Of a stretch of 64,000 bases of DNA, positions 53,768-63,665 are shown in pieces (position 1 is the first letter of the stretch; each line of letters begins with the position of its first letter). The notes under the pieces were generated by a model. That model was not told the DNA's origin. It did not search any database and worked only from the letters and a program-made list of their open reading frames with translations. A program made the translations under genes and the position numbers. Source of the stretch: Halobaculum gomorrense (GTDB lineage: Archaea > Halobacteriota > Halobacteria > Halobacteriales > Haloferacaceae); contig NZ_FQWV01000001.1 of assembly GCF_900129775.1 (NCBI RefSeq), positions 639,176-703,175 of the forward strand. Direction: 5' to 3'.

Positions 53768-54727
53768 TTACTCCTCCTCCTCGTCGTCCGCGTCGGTTTC
53801 GTCGTCCGCTTCCATCTCCGCGACGAGGTCCTCGGCCTCGGACTCGACCTCCTCGTCGAGTTCGTCGAGCTCGGGCTCTTCGGCTTCCTCCTCGGGCTCG
53901 GCGGTCTCGGCGGCGTCGCCGTCGGCCGTCTCGTCGGCCTCGATGACCTCCTCGACGACCTCCTCGTCGATGACGTCCTCGTCGTCGCCGGCGACCTCCG
54001 ACTCGTCGAAGTCGGGCTCGTCGCCGGGGATCTCCGGCTCCGTCTCCGGGACCTCCTCGTCGTCCACGTCGGCCAGCAGGTCCTCGACGCCCTCGCCGGA
54101 CGCGGACGCCTGCTCGACCTCGGGCGCGTCCGCGTCCTCGGCGATCTCGAAGTCGTCGGGCAGCACCGCGCCCGGCGGGATGATCTTCACGGTGACGCCG
54201 ATGGTGCCGAGCTTCATGACCGCGACGCCCTGGCCCTCGTCGACGACCTCCTCGGCGGGCTCGCCGTTGTGCTTGATGTAGCCGCGGTTGAACTTCTCCA
54301 CGCGCGAGCGGGCGCCCGTGACCTTCCCGGAGAGTACGATCTCGGCGCCCAGCGCGCCCGCGTCCATGATCCGGTCGATCGTGGTGTGGCCCGCGCGGCG
54401 GAAGTACCAGCCGCGCTCGAGAGCGTTCGCGAGACGGTCCGCGACGATCTTCGCGTTGAGGTCGGGTTCGTCGACCTCCTGCACGTCGATCTGCGGGTCG
54501 TCCATGTCGAAGCGCTCCTCGAGCTCGGTGGTCACCTTGCGGATGTTCTTCCCGCCCTTGCCGATCACCATGCCGGGCTTCTCGGCCTTGAGCACGATCT
54601 GGGTGCCCATGGGCGTCTTCGCGACTTCCATCCCGCCGTAGCCGGCGCGACCGAGCTCGTCCTCGAAGAACTCGTTGATCTGGCTCCGCTGGAGCCCGTC
54701 CTCGATGAACTGGTGCTCGTCCGCCAT
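53768..54727 (-). CDS. rps3: ribosomal protein uS3 with long acidic tail
   Basis: This protein of 319 residues has a KH domain with GKGG at 56-59 (PGMVIGKGGKNIRKVT) and a C-terminal S3 domain (AGALGAEIVLSGKVTGARSRVEKFNRGYIKHNGEPAEEVVDEG). About 110 extremely acidic residues (Asp/Glu-rich, DETDADDEEEE at the end) follow, typical of haloarchaeal uS3. It guards the mRNA entry channel. Confidence 0.97.
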   Translation of the reverse strand: MADEHQFIEDGLQRSQINEFFEDELGRAGYGGMEVAKTPMGTQIVLKAEKPGMVIGKGGKNIRKVTTELEERFDMDDPQIDVQEVDEPDLNAKIVADRLANALERGWYFRRAGHTTIDRIMDAGALGAEIVLSGKVTGARSRVEKFNRGYIKHNGEPAEEVVDEGQGVAVMKLGTIGVTVKIIPPGAVLPDDFEIAEDADAPEVEQASASGEGVEDLLADVDDEEVPETEPEIPGDEPDFDESEVAGDDEDVIDEEVVEEVIEADETADGDAAETAEPEEEAEEPELDELDEEVESEAEDLVAEMEADDETDADDEEEE

Positions 54728-54728
54728 G

Positions 54729-55187
54729 TTATGCGTCCTCCTCGATGATCATTTCGACGTCTACTTGCGGGGTGTTCCAGGCGCTCGCGCGACCCATCGC
54801 GCGTGGCTTGCGGCCCTGCTGCTCGCCGACCTTGTGGGCGGCGACGTGTTTGATCGTCATCGACTCGCCGTCGAACCCCTGCTCGTCGGCGTTGTGCTTG
54901 ACGTTCTCAAGGAGCTTCAGGAAGTCCTTGGAGGCCTTCTCGGGGTACCGGCCGGCGTCCCAGCCGTCGATGTCCGAGCGGTGACCGACGCCGGAGTTGT
55001 GCTTGCGGAACGGGACGGAGCGCTCCCCGTCGATGACCGCCTGCAGGTACTCTTCGGCGTCGGTGACTGTCTCGCCGTTCAGTTCGCGGGCGATGGCCTT
55101 GCTGTGCTTGAAGCTGATCTGCCGCTCGCGGAGCATCCCCTTGGCGGTGGTCTCCGGGTCGGCGTCGACGCTGTAGCTGATTCCCAT
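54729..55187 (-). CDS. rpl22: ribosomal protein uL22
   Basis: This protein of 152 residues is the archaeal long form, MGISYSVDADPETTAKGMLRERQISFKHSKAIARELNG, with the tunnel-lining hairpin region GKPRAMGRASAWNTPQVDVEMIIEE (written here without the preceding EQQGR). It lines the nascent-chain tunnel. One base separates it from uS3. Confidence 0.97.
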   Translation of the reverse strand: MGISYSVDADPETTAKGMLRERQISFKHSKAIARELNGETVTDAEEYLQAVIDGERSVPFRKHNSGVGHRSDIDGWDAGRYPEKASKDFLKLLENVKHNADEQGFDGESMTIKHVAAHKVGEQQGRKPRAMGRASAWNTPQVDVEMIIEEDA

Positions 55188-55189
55188 TG

Positions 55190-55612
55190 TTACTTGAGGG
55201 GCACGAACTTCGAGGACCGGGTCGCGCCGATACCGGCCTGACCGTGCTCCACGGAGTTGCGGGTCAGGTTGAACTCGCCCAGGTAGTGCCCGATCATCTC
55301 GGGCTCCACCTTGACGCGCTCGAAGTGACTTCCGTCGTACACCTCGAACGTGAGGCCGACGAACGACGGGAGGATCGGCATGTCCCGGACGTGCGTCCGG
55401 ATCGGGTCGTTGGCCGTCTCCTCCTCCGTGGCGTCCTCTGCGCTCTCCAGCAGCTTCTGCTGCTGGATCCCGAGTCCTCGGTCGATGGTTCGCCGCGCGC
55501 GGGCGGGAAGCAGTGCTTTGACCTCGTCGAGCTCCATTGCCTGCAGCTCGTCGAGCGTGTGGCCGCGGTAGGTGAACTCACCCTCGCGGCCGGTGCGGTA
55601 TTCCGAACTCAT
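55190..55612 (-). CDS. rps19: ribosomal protein uS19
   Basis: This protein of 140 residues has an archaeal N-terminal extension ([43 protein letters not shown]). The S19 core contains [23 protein letters not shown] and the basic end FVPLK. It sits in the small-subunit head near the A-site finger. The three-base gap to uL2 suits the same polycistronic mRNA. Confidence 0.97.
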   Translation of the reverse strand: MSSEYRTGREGEFTYRGHTLDELQAMELDEVKALLPARARRTIDRGLGIQQQKLLESAEDATEEETANDPIRTHVRDMPILPSFVGLTFEVYDGSHFERVKVEPEMIGHYLGEFNLTRNSVEHGQAGIGATRSSKFVPLK

Positions 55613-55615
55613 GAT

Positions 55616-56344
55616 TTAGTTGTTCCCTCCGCGGCCCGTCCGCTTGGAGGCGATGTCGCCGACCTTCCGGCCCGGCGGAGCGTTCCGCGAGACGGACTTC
55701 GGCTGTCCGGGGTGCTGGCGGCCGCCGCCACCGAACGGGTGGTCGACGGCGTTCATCGCGACCCCGCGCACGCGCGGATACTTCGTCCCGCGCGAGCGCA
55801 TTTTGTGGTACTTCTTTCCGGCCTTCACGAACGGCTTCTCCGTCCGGCCGCCGCCGGCGACGACGCCGACGGTGGCGCGGCAGTCGGGGTTGAGCCGCTT
55901 GACCTCCCCGGAGGGGAGCTGGACGACCGCGACATCGCGGTCGTGGGTCAGCAGCGTCGCGTTGACGCCCGAGGCGCGGGCGAACTTGCCGCCGTCGCCG
56001 GGCTTGGACTCGACGTTGCACACCGGCACGCCCTCAGGAATCTCCGAGATGGGAAGCGTGTTTCCGGGCTTGATCTCTGCGGAGACGCCGACCGACAGCG
56101 TCTCGCCGACCGTGACGCCCTCGGGCGCGAGCACGAGGCGGCGGTCGCCGTCCTCGAACTTCACGTCCGCGATGGGCGCCGACCGCGCGGGATCGTGTTC
56201 GATGCCGACGATCTCGCCGTGGACGGTGTCCGCCTCGTCCTCCGCGATCTTCTTGTGCTGTTTGTCCGATTTGTACCGGTGCGACGGCGCTCGGAACGTC
56301 GAGCCGCCGCGACCGCGTCGTTGTCCCTGAATTCTGCGTCCCAT
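55616..56344 (-). CDS. rpl2: ribosomal protein uL2
   Basis: This protein of 242 residues has [25 protein letters not shown] at the start and the conserved [36 protein letters not shown] near the C-terminus, which includes the histidine region important for the peptidyl-transferase neighbourhood. It bridges the subunits. Confidence 0.98.
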   Translation of the reverse strand: MGRRIQGQRRGRGGSTFRAPSHRYKSDKQHKKIAEDEADTVHGEIVGIEHDPARSAPIADVKFEDGDRRLVLAPEGVTVGETLSVGVSAEIKPGNTLPISEIPEGVPVCNVESKPGDGGKFARASGVNATLLTHDRDVAVVQLPSGEVKRLNPDCRATVGVVAGGGRTEKPFVKAGKKYHKMRSRGTKYPRVRGVAMNAVDHPFGGGGRQHPGQPKSVSRNAPPGRKVGDIASKRTGRGGNN

Positions 56345-56346
56345 TA

Positions 56347-56601
56347 TCAGAACACCCCGATCCGGGAAGCGACTTCCTGCGCGTCGCTGTCCTCGTCGAG
56401 TTCGACGGTCGCCTTCTTTTTCCCCTGCGGCGTGATCTGCGTCCGGACCGACTCGACGCCAACGTCGAACTGCGCGCCGACGGCGTCTGCGATCTCGGGC
56501 TTGGCCGCGTCGATGTCGACGATGAACTGGAGCTTGTTCTGGAAGTCCATCTCGTCCATCGCCTTCTCGGTGACGAGCGGGTGGTGGATGACAGAGCTCA
56601 T
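56347..56601 (-). CDS. rpl23: ribosomal protein uL23
   Basis: This protein of 84 residues has [42 protein letters not shown] and [33 protein letters not shown]. It is at the exit-tunnel rim and contacts SRP and SecY. It overlaps uL4 by four bases (ATGA). Confidence 0.97.
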   Translation of the reverse strand: MSSVIHHPLVTEKAMDEMDFQNKLQFIVDIDAAKPEIADAVGAQFDVGVESVRTQITPQGKKKATVELDEDSDAQEVASRIGVF

Positions 56602-57344
56602 CGCTCGGCCACCTCCTCCAGCGCGCTCTCGGTGAAGACGGTCAGGCGGCCGGCGTGCGTGCCGGGCGCCAGGTCCTCGACGTTGACCTCGCGGCCGGTG
56701 GCCACGTCGGCACCGGCGAGGTTGCGCGCCGCCTTCGACGGCTCCTCGCTGGTGACGAACAGGACCGATTTCGGCTCCTGCGTCTTGCGACCGCGGGTCG
56801 TCCCGCGGCCGGCGCGGATCGAGCGCCCCTCGTCGGCGCGCTCGATGTCGTCGGCGACGCCGACTGCCTCGAGGAAGGAGACGACCTCCTTCGTCTTCAC
56901 GAGGTCCTCGAACTCGTCGGAGACGACGAGCGGCAGCTCGGTGTCCTCGTCGAAGGCGTGGCCGCGCTCGGCGACCAGCTCGGTGTCGGCGGTGGCCGCG
57001 ATGGCCGACCGCGTCGCGAGCTTGCGCTCCTTGTCGTTCACCTTCTTGGTCTGGTCCTTCTCGGCTTTCGGCGGGTGGGCCTTGCGGCCCTTGACGGTCT
57101 GCGGGACGCGGCGACCCTGCCCGTTCTGTCGGGGGACGTGGGCCATGCCGCGGCCGGAGCCGAACGACTCCGCGGGAGTGCGGAGGCCGGCGAACTCGTC
57201 AGCGCCGTACGCCTGTTTCCGGTTTGCCTGCGCGGCGACGACTGCCCGCTGGATCAGGTCCGAGCGGAACTCCGTCTCGAAGACGTCGGGGAGGTCGATT
57301 TCCCCGCTCTCGTCGCCGTTCAGGTCGCGTACTGTTGCCTTCAT
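56598..57344 (-). CDS. rpl4: ribosomal protein uL4
   Basis: This protein of 248 residues is the archaeal/eukaryotic L4 type: [47 protein letters not shown], a tunnel loop with [34 protein letters not shown], and the C-terminal [35 protein letters not shown]. Its loop forms the tunnel constriction. The start overlaps the uL3 stop by one base. Confidence 0.97.
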   Translation of the reverse strand: MKATVRDLNGDESGEIDLPDVFETEFRSDLIQRAVVAAQANRKQAYGADEFAGLRTPAESFGSGRGMAHVPRQNGQGRRVPQTVKGRKAHPPKAEKDQTKKVNDKERKLATRSAIAATADTELVAERGHAFDEDTELPLVVSDEFEDLVKTKEVVSFLEAVGVADDIERADEGRSIRAGRGTTRGRKTQEPKSVLFVTSEEPSKAARNLAGADVATGREVNVEDLAPGTHAGRLTVFTESALEEVAER

Positions 57345-58360
57345 TATCCTTGGTTCGATTCGGTGGAAACGTAGCGCACCTCGGGGTCGAGGCGCGGCTG
57401 GTCGTTCGGCCGGATGGCCGGTCGGAACCGCAGGAGGCGCTGGGAGGGACCTGGCAGCGAGCCCTTCACGAGCGCGTAGTGACCGTCCACCTCGCCGTAG
57501 CCCTTGAAGCCGCCCTCGACGGAGGCGTCGTCGCCCTCGCCGAAGTCGATGAGCCGCTTGTTGAGCTCCGTGCGCTGGTGGTAGCCGGTCTGCCCCTGCT
57601 GAGGGACGGTCGAGCGCACGCGCGAGGGGTTCCACGGGCCGAGGTTACCGATCCGGCGCCGCCAGCCCTGGCGGGCGTGCTTGCCCTTCCGCTTCTGGAC
57701 GCCCCAGCGCTTGACGGGGCCCTGGGTGCCCTTGCCCTTCGTGACGCCCGAGACATCCGTGTACTCGCCGGCGCGGAAGACGTCGCCGAACTCGTGTTCG
57801 CCGCCGTCCTCGACCAGGTCGAGTGCGTAGTCGAGGCGCTCGTCCATCGAGGCGCCACCGACGCGCGTCTCCATCACGTCGGGCTTCTTCTTGGGGATGT
57901 TCGAGAGCGCGGCCGGCTCGGTGTGGGTGATGAACCGGAGGTCGTCAACGACGCCGTCGTCGACCAGTTCGCGCAGCTCCGCGGCGTCCTCCTCGAAGGT
58001 GTTCTCCGCCGGCAGGTCGAGGGTGCGGTCGAGTTCCTCGTGGAACTCGGTGGCCCAGACCTCGGTGACCGGCTTCTGTCCGTACGGCGTGTCCTCGTAG
58101 GCTCGCAGGGCGACCGCGCGCATCGGCGGCACCTCCACGACCGTCACGGGAACGGACTCCTCCATCCCCTCGCGCGGGGAGTCGGATTCGTCGTTCACCA
58201 TGACGACGTGGGTCATGCCCGCCTTGTAGCCCGCGAAGCCCTGGACTGCGGCCGCGCCGTCGTCCTCGGGCCACGAGCGGATGCGGGGGACTTCACTGCT
58301 CGCGCGCTTGCGCGGGCCGAAGCCCAGCGAACCCTTGCGTGGTCTGCTTGGTTGTGGCAT
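57344..58360 (-). CDS. rpl3: ribosomal protein uL3
   Basis: This protein of 338 residues has the archaeal L3 start MPQPSRPRKGSLGFGPRKRASSEVPRIRSWP and the core VTKGKGTQGPVKRWGVQKRKGKHARQGWRRRIGNLGPWNPSRV, whose extension reaches the peptidyl-transferase centre. Starts large-subunit assembly. It is ten bases downstream of the SPOUT methyltransferase gene. Confidence 0.98.
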   Translation of the reverse strand: MPQPSRPRKGSLGFGPRKRASSEVPRIRSWPEDDGAAAVQGFAGYKAGMTHVVMVNDESDSPREGMEESVPVTVVEVPPMRAVALRAYEDTPYGQKPVTEVWATEFHEELDRTLDLPAENTFEEDAAELRELVDDGVVDDLRFITHTEPAALSNIPKKKPDVMETRVGGASMDERLDYALDLVEDGGEHEFGDVFRAGEYTDVSGVTKGKGTQGPVKRWGVQKRKGKHARQGWRRRIGNLGPWNPSRVRSTVPQQGQTGYHQRTELNKRLIDFGEGDDASVEGGFKGYGEVDGHYALVKGSLPGPSQRLLRFRPAIRPNDQPRLDPEVRYVSTESNQG

Positions 58361-58370
58361 TGTGTTTGGC

Positions 58371-59204
58371 TTACTCCGTGAGTGTGAGCGGCGAGAGCGC
58401 GGCGAAGATCGCTTCTTCGGTCCGCACCACCTCGCTGCCCTGTCGCGGAATCGCGTTCAGCCAGAGATCGAACCCCGAGCCGTCCGTGGCGTCGGGGTCG
58501 ACCGGGACATCCTCGGTGTCCACGCCGAGGATGGCCGGGAGCCCCCTGCCGGGCGAACCGAACGCGACGGCGACGTGTGTGTCGCGCATGCGTGCACGCA
58601 CGTCCGCCAGGCCGGACACGGACAGTTCGCGTCCGTGTCGCGACGTGGCGATCGCGGTTTCGGCGTCGGCGAGGGCGTCCTCCAAGGCCGCGCCCGTCAC
58701 CCGAAACCCCGGTGCGGGGTCGTCGGTGAGGCGGGCACGGACCGGTTCTCTCGAAGAGACCCTGACGGTGACGCGCTCCCCCTCCACGTACTCCCGTCCG
58801 GGAGACGCGTGCAGGGAGATCGGGTGTTGCGTTCCGCAATTGACCCGAACGCGGCCTTCAGGTCCGACCTCGGTCACGATTCCCTCTCGTAGTTCCGACC
58901 CGTCGGGGCCGGAGCGAGCGGGCCGCATCGGCGGGAGCACGCCGACGTGCCGGAGTTCCTCGCGTTTCCCCCACACCTCCCGACGGAGGTAGGAGGGGGT
59001 CGCACAGTACTCCAGCACGGTTCGAACGTACTCGCCGCCTCTGCGGCGTTCGCCTTCCCGGTCTGGGAAGACGACCAACCGGTCCGCCCGGAAGATCGTC
59101 GCCGCGCGGGCGACGTAGCCGAGTTTTCGCGTGGCCTCGCGGCCGTCCTCGGCCTCCCGGACGAGCGACGACGGAACGATCACGTCGAGTGTCGTTCCGT
59201 TCAT
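58371..59204 (-). CDS. SPOUT RNA methyltransferase (DUF171/C9orf114 type)
   Basis: This protein of 277 residues starts MNGTTLDVIVPSSLVREAEDGREATRKLGYVARAATIFRADRLVVFPD. It has VRTVLEYCATPSYLRREVWGKREELRHVGVLPPMRP, an OB-like insert (RVRVNCGTQHPISLH) and an SPOUT-knot C-terminus (GLPAILG...FDLWLNAIPRQGSEVVRTEEAIFAALSPL). It is predicted to be an rRNA uridine N3 methyltransferase of the C9orf114/SPOUT1 family. It is the first gene of the ribosomal supercluster, as in other archaea. The ATG at 59204 was chosen over an upstream one because the extra 30 residues have no family likeness and would cover the promoter region. Confidence 0.88.
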   Translation of the reverse strand: MNGTTLDVIVPSSLVREAEDGREATRKLGYVARAATIFRADRLVVFPDREGERRRGGEYVRTVLEYCATPSYLRREVWGKREELRHVGVLPPMRPARSGPDGSELREGIVTEVGPEGRVRVNCGTQHPISLHASPGREYVEGERVTVRVSSREPVRARLTDDPAPGFRVTGAALEDALADAETAIATSRHGRELSVSGLADVRARMRDTHVAVAFGSPGRGLPAILGVDTEDVPVDPDATDGSGFDLWLNAIPRQGSEVVRTEEAIFAALSPLTLTE

Positions 59205-59402
59205 TGTCGCTGCACCGGACTGTACTCCGATGATCCTCAGCCGCGGCGTAAAAGGGTGTTGAATCGCGCCCCCCGGCGTCACGGCTTCACACACCCGTCA
59301 ACCGGCGTTTCACGTGTGAACCACTCACGTGCCACGTGGCGTCATCCGGTGTGCGGTCGAGTCACACGAGATGGTTCCGCACGGCGCCGCCGGAGGAACG
59401 GA

Positions 59403-59410
59403 TTTATATA
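59403..59410 (+). promoter_or_regulatory. TATA box, probably of the tRNA-Gly gene
   Basis: TTTATATA predicts transcription from about 59430-59435, leaving a leader of about 45 nt before the tRNA 5' end for RNase P to remove. It is the only strong TATA element between the ribosomal cluster and the tRNA. Confidence 0.6.
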
Positions 59411-59476
59411 CAACCCTGCCGTTAGTGGTGAATGCGCACCGGGAGAAAGCCGGAGACGGCGCCCGGATGCAGGTAC

Positions 59477-59547
59477 GCACTGGTAGTGTAGTGGTATCAC
59501 GTGACCTTGCCATGGTCACAACCGGGGTTCAAATCCCCGCCAGTGCA
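59477..59547 (+). tRNA. tRNA-Gly (anticodon GCC)
   Basis: Acceptor GCACTGG pairs with CCAGTGC (discriminator A). The anticodon stem TGACC/GGTCA encloses the loop TTGCCAT (anticodon GCC). The T stem CGGGG/CCCCG has the loop TTCAAAT. It has 71 nt without encoded CCA and no intron. All three helices pair cleanly except one base in the D stem. Confidence 0.95.
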
Positions 59548-59663
59548 GTTCTGTCGCGACCACTCGACGAGCGAGACGCAGTCTCGCGGGTCGACCGTAC
59601 CTTCACGCCACGCGGTCGCTCGCGACACCAACCCTTTTCTCACGCCCCGCGTACCCCGCTACC

Positions 59664-60065
59664 ATGGACGATTTAGACGACGTGTTCGTCGCCCAGGTGA
59701 TGTCCGAGAGTCTCTACACCGTGACGCCCGACACGCTGGTCGAGGAAGCGGCCAACGAGATGATGCAGCGGCAGATCGGCTCGGTGATCGTCGTCGACGA
59801 CGACGGTACGCTCCGCGGCATCCTCACCAACACCGACTTCGTGCAGATCGTCGCGGAGCGACAGCCCAAGGATCAGACGCCCGTCTCGGAGTACATGAGC
59901 ACGGACCTCGTCACCGCCGCCCCCGGCGACTCGCTGGCGAGCGTCGCCGCGACCATGCTCGATCACGGCTTCCACCACATGCCCGTCACCGACGGCGACG
60001 ACGGCGTCGTCGGCGTCGTCTCCACGACCGACCTCACCGCGTACCTCTCGAACATCCGCGCCTGA
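59664..60065 (+). CDS. CBS-domain pair protein
   Basis: This protein of 133 residues has two tandem CBS motifs: VAQVMSESLYTVTPDTLVEEAANEMMQRQIGSVIVVDDDGTLRGILTNTDFVQIV and PVSEYMSTDLVTAAPGDSLASVAATMLDHGFHHMPVTDGDDGVVGVVSTTDLTAYL. Such stand-alone pairs bind adenine nucleotides or similar ligands and regulate unknown partners. It is preceded by tRNA-Gly and followed by the thiamine-binding-type protein. Confidence 0.93.
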   Translation: MDDLDDVFVAQVMSESLYTVTPDTLVEEAANEMMQRQIGSVIVVDDDGTLRGILTNTDFVQIVAERQPKDQTPVSEYMSTDLVTAAPGDSLASVAATMLDHGFHHMPVTDGDDGVVGVVSTTDLTAYLSNIRA

Positions 60066-60253
60066 GTCGCTTGGCGCCGAGTTCGGTCCGCGTGGTGCGC
60101 CGAAGTGAGTGCGTTGACTGAGTGCGTTGAGTGTCGTCGGGTGGCCGGATTGGCGACCCACATTTCCCTGAATCTCCCCGGACTACTCGAACTGTCGCCA
60201 CACCGCCCCCGCGACGGCGCAACCGATTTGCCGACCGCGGTCGTGAGTCCGGT

Positions 60254-60568
60254 ATGACGGTTATCGCGCTGTTGAGCGTCGCGCCGGTCGTTGAGGGAAG
60301 CATGGCGGGAGAAGTCGCGAAGGCCGTCGCCGCGCTTGACGACTTCGACGTGGCGTACGAGACGAACCCGATGGGCACGGTGATCGAAGCCGAGGAGTTC
60401 GAGGAGCTGATGGCGGCCGCAACAGCCGCGCACAACGCGGTCGACGGCGACCGCGTCTCCACGTTCTTGAAGATCGACGACAAGCGGACGCGCAGCCAGC
60501 GCGCCGACGAGAAGGTCGACGCCGTCGAACGCGAACTCGGCCGACCGGCTCGGAGCGGGCTGGAATAA
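60254..60568 (+). CDS. MTH1187/DUF77 thiamine-binding family protein
   Basis: This protein of 104 residues is MTVIALLSVAPVVEGSMAGEVAKAVAALDDFDVAYETNPMGTVIEAEEFEELMAAATAAHNAV...RVSTFLKIDDKR, the complete MTH1187/YkoF-like fold. Family members form tetramers that bind thiamine-like ligands; a transport or salvage role is suspected. It ends 97 bp before the zinc-type ATPase, in the same direction. Confidence 0.9.
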   Translation: MTVIALLSVAPVVEGSMAGEVAKAVAALDDFDVAYETNPMGTVIEAEEFEELMAAATAAHNAVDGDRVSTFLKIDDKRTRSQRADEKVDAVERELGRPARSGLE

Positions 60569-60665
60569 TATCTCAGTCAGAGTTCGTTATTAAGTATAAC
60601 CATAAAAGTGCCCCAGATTGGCAGGAGAATTAATAATCGGTCGGCGACTACCGTCGAGTACGAAT

Positions 60666-63443
60666 ATGACGCACGATGACGCTGCGGGCGATACCGTCTC
60701 TCACAGCGATCGGTCTCGCTCGGCGGCCGTCGACGAGGATCGCGGCGGCGACGAGCACCACCACGATTCCGACGACGGGGATCATGAGTACGACGACGGG
60801 GACGACGAACGCGCGCACGGCGGCTCCGACGGGGAGTCCGCCGACGCGGATATTTCGTTGTCGGTCCCGGACATGGACTGCGCCTCCTGTGCCGCAAAAG
60901 TCGAGCGGAGCGTCTCCGGGGTCGACGGCGTCACCCACATCGACCCGTACCCGACCACGGGGACGCTGTCGGTCGCGACCGACGGGTCGACCGACCGGGA
61001 GTCGGTGGCCGCGGCCGTCGAGTCGGCCGGCTACACCGTCGAGGAGGATCTGGAGTCGGTGGCGCTGTCGGTCCCGGACATGGACTGCGCCTCCTGCGCG
61101 CGGAAGGTCTCGGGCGCGCTGGAGGCCGTCAACGGGGTGCGTGACTTTGACACGCTCCCCACGACGGGGACGGTGCGCCTCCGGTTCGACCCCGACGCCA
61201 CGACGCTCGCGGCGCTCACCGACGCCGTCGAGTCCGCCGGCTACGAGGTCGTCTCCACGTCGCTCGACGAGGACGGCGGTGACGGCGACGGCGACGACGA
61301 GCGTTCGGTGTGGCGAAGCCGACGAGCGTACGCGACGTACCTCGCGGCGGTGTTGACGGGGATCGGCTTGGTGCTCGCGAACCCGCTGGCGCCCGCGGGC
61401 GCGGGCCCCGCTGTCGACCTGTTCGGGCGGACCGTCCGCGTCGGCGACCTCGCGTACATCGCGGCGGTCGCCGTCGGCGGCGGCGGCGTCTTCCGCAACG
61501 GCTACTACTCGCTGCGCCAGCGCAGCCTCGACATCGATCTATTGATGACCGTCGCCATCCTCGGCGCCGTCGCCGCTGGGGTCGGATTCGACGAGCCGCT
61601 GTTCTTCGAGGCGGCGACGCTGACGACGCTGTTCTCCGTCTCAGAGCTGCTGGAGGGGGCGGCGATGGACCGCGCGCGCGACTCCCTGCGCGAACTGATG
61701 GAGCTGTCGCCGACGGAGGCGACGGTGGTCCGCGAGGGTGAGGAAACGGTCGTCCCGGCCGACGCGGTCGCCGTCGGCGAGACGGTCGTCGTCCGCCCGG
61801 GCGAGCGCGTCCCCCGCGACGGGACCGTCACCGACGGGACGAGCGCGGTGAACCAGGCGCCCGTTACCGGCGAATCGGTCCCGGTCGATAAGGCCCCCGG
61901 CGACGAGGTGTTCGCGGGCACCATCGTCGAGGGCGGCTATTTGGAGGTCGAGGTGACGGCGGAGGCCGGCGAGGACACGCTCTCGCAGGTCGTCGACATG
62001 GTCGAGGCCGCCCAGGGCGAGCGCTCTGACCGCGAGCGGTTCGTCGAGCGCTTCGCGAGCTACTACACGCCGGTCGTCGTCGGGTTCGCCCTGGTCGTCG
62101 CCGTCGGCCCGCCGCTGGCCGTCGGCGCGGCGTGGGAGACGTACGTCCTCTACGGCCTCACGCTGCTCGTGCTCGCGTGCCCGTGTGCGTTCGTTATCTC
62201 CACGCCGGTGACCGTCGTCTCCGGCATCACCTCCGCCGCGCGCAACGGCGTCCTGATCAAGGGCGGCACCCACCTGGAGGCGATGGGAGACGTGGACGCG
62301 GTCGCGTTCGACAAGACGGGGACGCTCACCAAGGGGGAACTCACCGTCACCGACGTGATCCCGCTGGGCGACAACTCCGAGGCGGACGTGCTCCGCTGCG
62401 CCCGCGGCTTGGAACTCCGTTCGGAACATCCCATCGGCGACGCCATCGTCGAGCGCGCGGACGAGGCCGGCGTCGGCGACCGCGCGGTCGACGAGTTCGA
62501 GGCGGTGACGGGCAAGGGCGTGACGGCGACGCTCGACGGGACGCCCCACTACGCGGGCAAGCCCGGGCTGTTCTCGGAGCGTGGCTTCGACCTCTCGCAC
62601 GTCCACGCCGCCACTGACGGCGGCGTCGTCACCCGGACCTCCCGCGCCATCTGCGAGCGGAACAACTGCCTCGACCTCCTCTCGGACACGGTCCCCGAAC
62701 TGCAGGCCGAAGGCAAGACGGTGGTGCTCGTCGGTACGGAGGAGGATCTGGAGGGCGTCGTCGCCGTCGCCGACGAGGTTCGTCCCGAGGCGCGCCGGAC
62801 CGTCGAGCGCCTGCGCGAGGCGGGCGTTCACACGGTGATGCTCACCGGCGACAACGAGCGCACCGCCCGCGCAGTCGGCCGCGAGGTGGGCGTCGACGAC
62901 GTTCGCGCCGAACTGCTCCCCGACGAGAAGGTCGAGGCCGTCGAGGAGCTGCTCGCCGAGCACGACGGCGTTGCGATGGTCGGCGACGGCGTCAACGACG
63001 CGCCCGCGCTGGCGACCGCCACGGTGGGGATCGCGATGGGCGCCGCCGGCACCGACACCGCGCTCGAAACGGCCGACGTGGCGCTGCTCGCGGACGACCT
63101 CTCGACGCTGCCGTACCTCCGGACGCTGGCCGAGCGCGCCAACGCCGTCATCCGGCAGAACGTCTGGACCAGCCTCGCGGCGAAGGCTGCGCTCGCGGCG
63201 GCGGTGCCGTTCGGGCTCGTCCCGATCTGGTTCGCCGTCCTCGCGGGCGACGCGGGCATGACCGTCGGCGTCACGGCGAACGCGAGCCGACTTGCGCGCG
63301 TCTCGCCCGACGATCCCGGCGCGGGGGGCGACGGTACGAACCCCGCGGGCACGGGCGCCCCCGACGTGGGGGCGGAGGCGGCGTCCGACGAGGACGGGGA
63401 GGGAGACAGGGACAGGGACCAGCCGTCGCCGCCGCCGGCTTAG
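60666..63443 (+). CDS. P1B-type ATPase, zinc/cadmium/lead class (ZntA-like)
   Basis: This protein of 925 residues has a His/Asp-rich N-terminus (HHH at 31-33 and many acidic residues). Two heavy-metal-associated domains carry CASC at 72-75 and 140-143. There are eight membrane segments with CPC at 504-506, phosphorylation Asp548 in DKTGTLTKG, SEHPIGDA (HP motif), MLTGDNERTA and GDGVNDAP. The last membrane helix has GDAGMTVGVTANASRL, the Asp-Gly pattern of Zn/Cd/Pb exporters rather than the copper class. Exports divalent metals using ATP. The C-terminal 45 residues are an acidic, Gly-rich disordered tail. ATG 60666 is preceded by an AT-rich TTAATAAT about 35 nt upstream. Confidence 0.93.
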   Translation: MTHDDAAGDTVSHSDRSRSAAVDEDRGGDEHHHDSDDGDHEYDDGDDERAHGGSDGESADADISLSVPDMDCASCAAKVERSVSGVDGVTHIDPYPTTGTLSVATDGSTDRESVAAAVESAGYTVEEDLESVALSVPDMDCASCARKVSGALEAVNGVRDFDTLPTTGTVRLRFDPDATTLAALTDAVESAGYEVVSTSLDEDGGDGDGDDERSVWRSRRAYATYLAAVLTGIGLVLANPLAPAGAGPAVDLFGRTVRVGDLAYIAAVAVGGGGVFRNGYYSLRQRSLDIDLLMTVAILGAVAAGVGFDEPLFFEAATLTTLFSVSELLEGAAMDRARDSLRELMELSPTEATVVREGEETVVPADAVAVGETVVVRPGERVPRDGTVTDGTSAVNQAPVTGESVPVDKAPGDEVFAGTIVEGGYLEVEVTAEAGEDTLSQVVDMVEAAQGERSDRERFVERFASYYTPVVVGFALVVAVGPPLAVGAAWETYVLYGLTLLVLACPCAFVISTPVTVVSGITSAARNGVLIKGGTHLEAMGDVDAVAFDKTGTLTKGELTVTDVIPLGDNSEADVLRCARGLELRSEHPIGDAIVERADEAGVGDRAVDEFEAVTGKGVTATLDGTPHYAGKPGLFSERGFDLSHVHAATDGGVVTRTSRAICERNNCLDLLSDTVPELQAEGKTVVLVGTEEDLEGVVAVADEVRPEARRTVERLREAGVHTVMLTGDNERTARAVGREVGVDDVRAELLPDEKVEAVEELLAEHDGVAMVGDGVNDAPALATATVGIAMGAAGTDTALETADVALLADDLSTLPYLRTLAERANAVIRQNVWTSLAAKAALAAAVPFGLVPIWFAVLAGDAGMTVGVTANASRLARVSPDDPGAGGDGTNPAGTGAPDVGAEAASDEDGEGDRDRDQPSPPPA

Positions 63444-63522
63444 CTGAAGGTAGGCGCTAAGCCCCCTTCCTCAGCGAGCGCCGACCGAATGGAAGGCGCG
63501 AGCAGGGAGGGGATACAGCGTT

Positions 63523-63570
63523 GACGAGACGCGGAGCGTCTCGTCCGCACACGGGAGCTTTGCTCTCGTG
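63523..63570 (+). repeat. two adjacent hairpins at left end of second TnpB element
   Basis: GACGAGACG-CGGAG-CGTCTCGTC (63523-63545) is a perfect nine-base-pair inverted repeat. CACGGGAGC-TTT-GCTCTCGTG (63550-63570) has one G-T mismatch. They lie between the ATPase stop and the RHH gene. Position fits the subterminal left-end structure of an IS200/605-type element, but a transcription terminator of the ATPase gene is also possible. Confidence 0.55.
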
Positions 63571-63665
63571 AACGCCGCACGGTTCTCATACACTATCCGA
63601 CGCTCGGCCCACAGGCCAACGCCTCACCGAACTATTATACGTGTATCGTGCATAGCGTGCATTAC

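Noticed and set aside
60666..63443. Copper-exporting ATPase (CopA)
   Set aside because: CPC and MxCASC motifs fit both, but the last membrane helix carries the GDAGMTVGVTANA pattern of the Zn/Cd/Pb class and lacks the copper-class signature.
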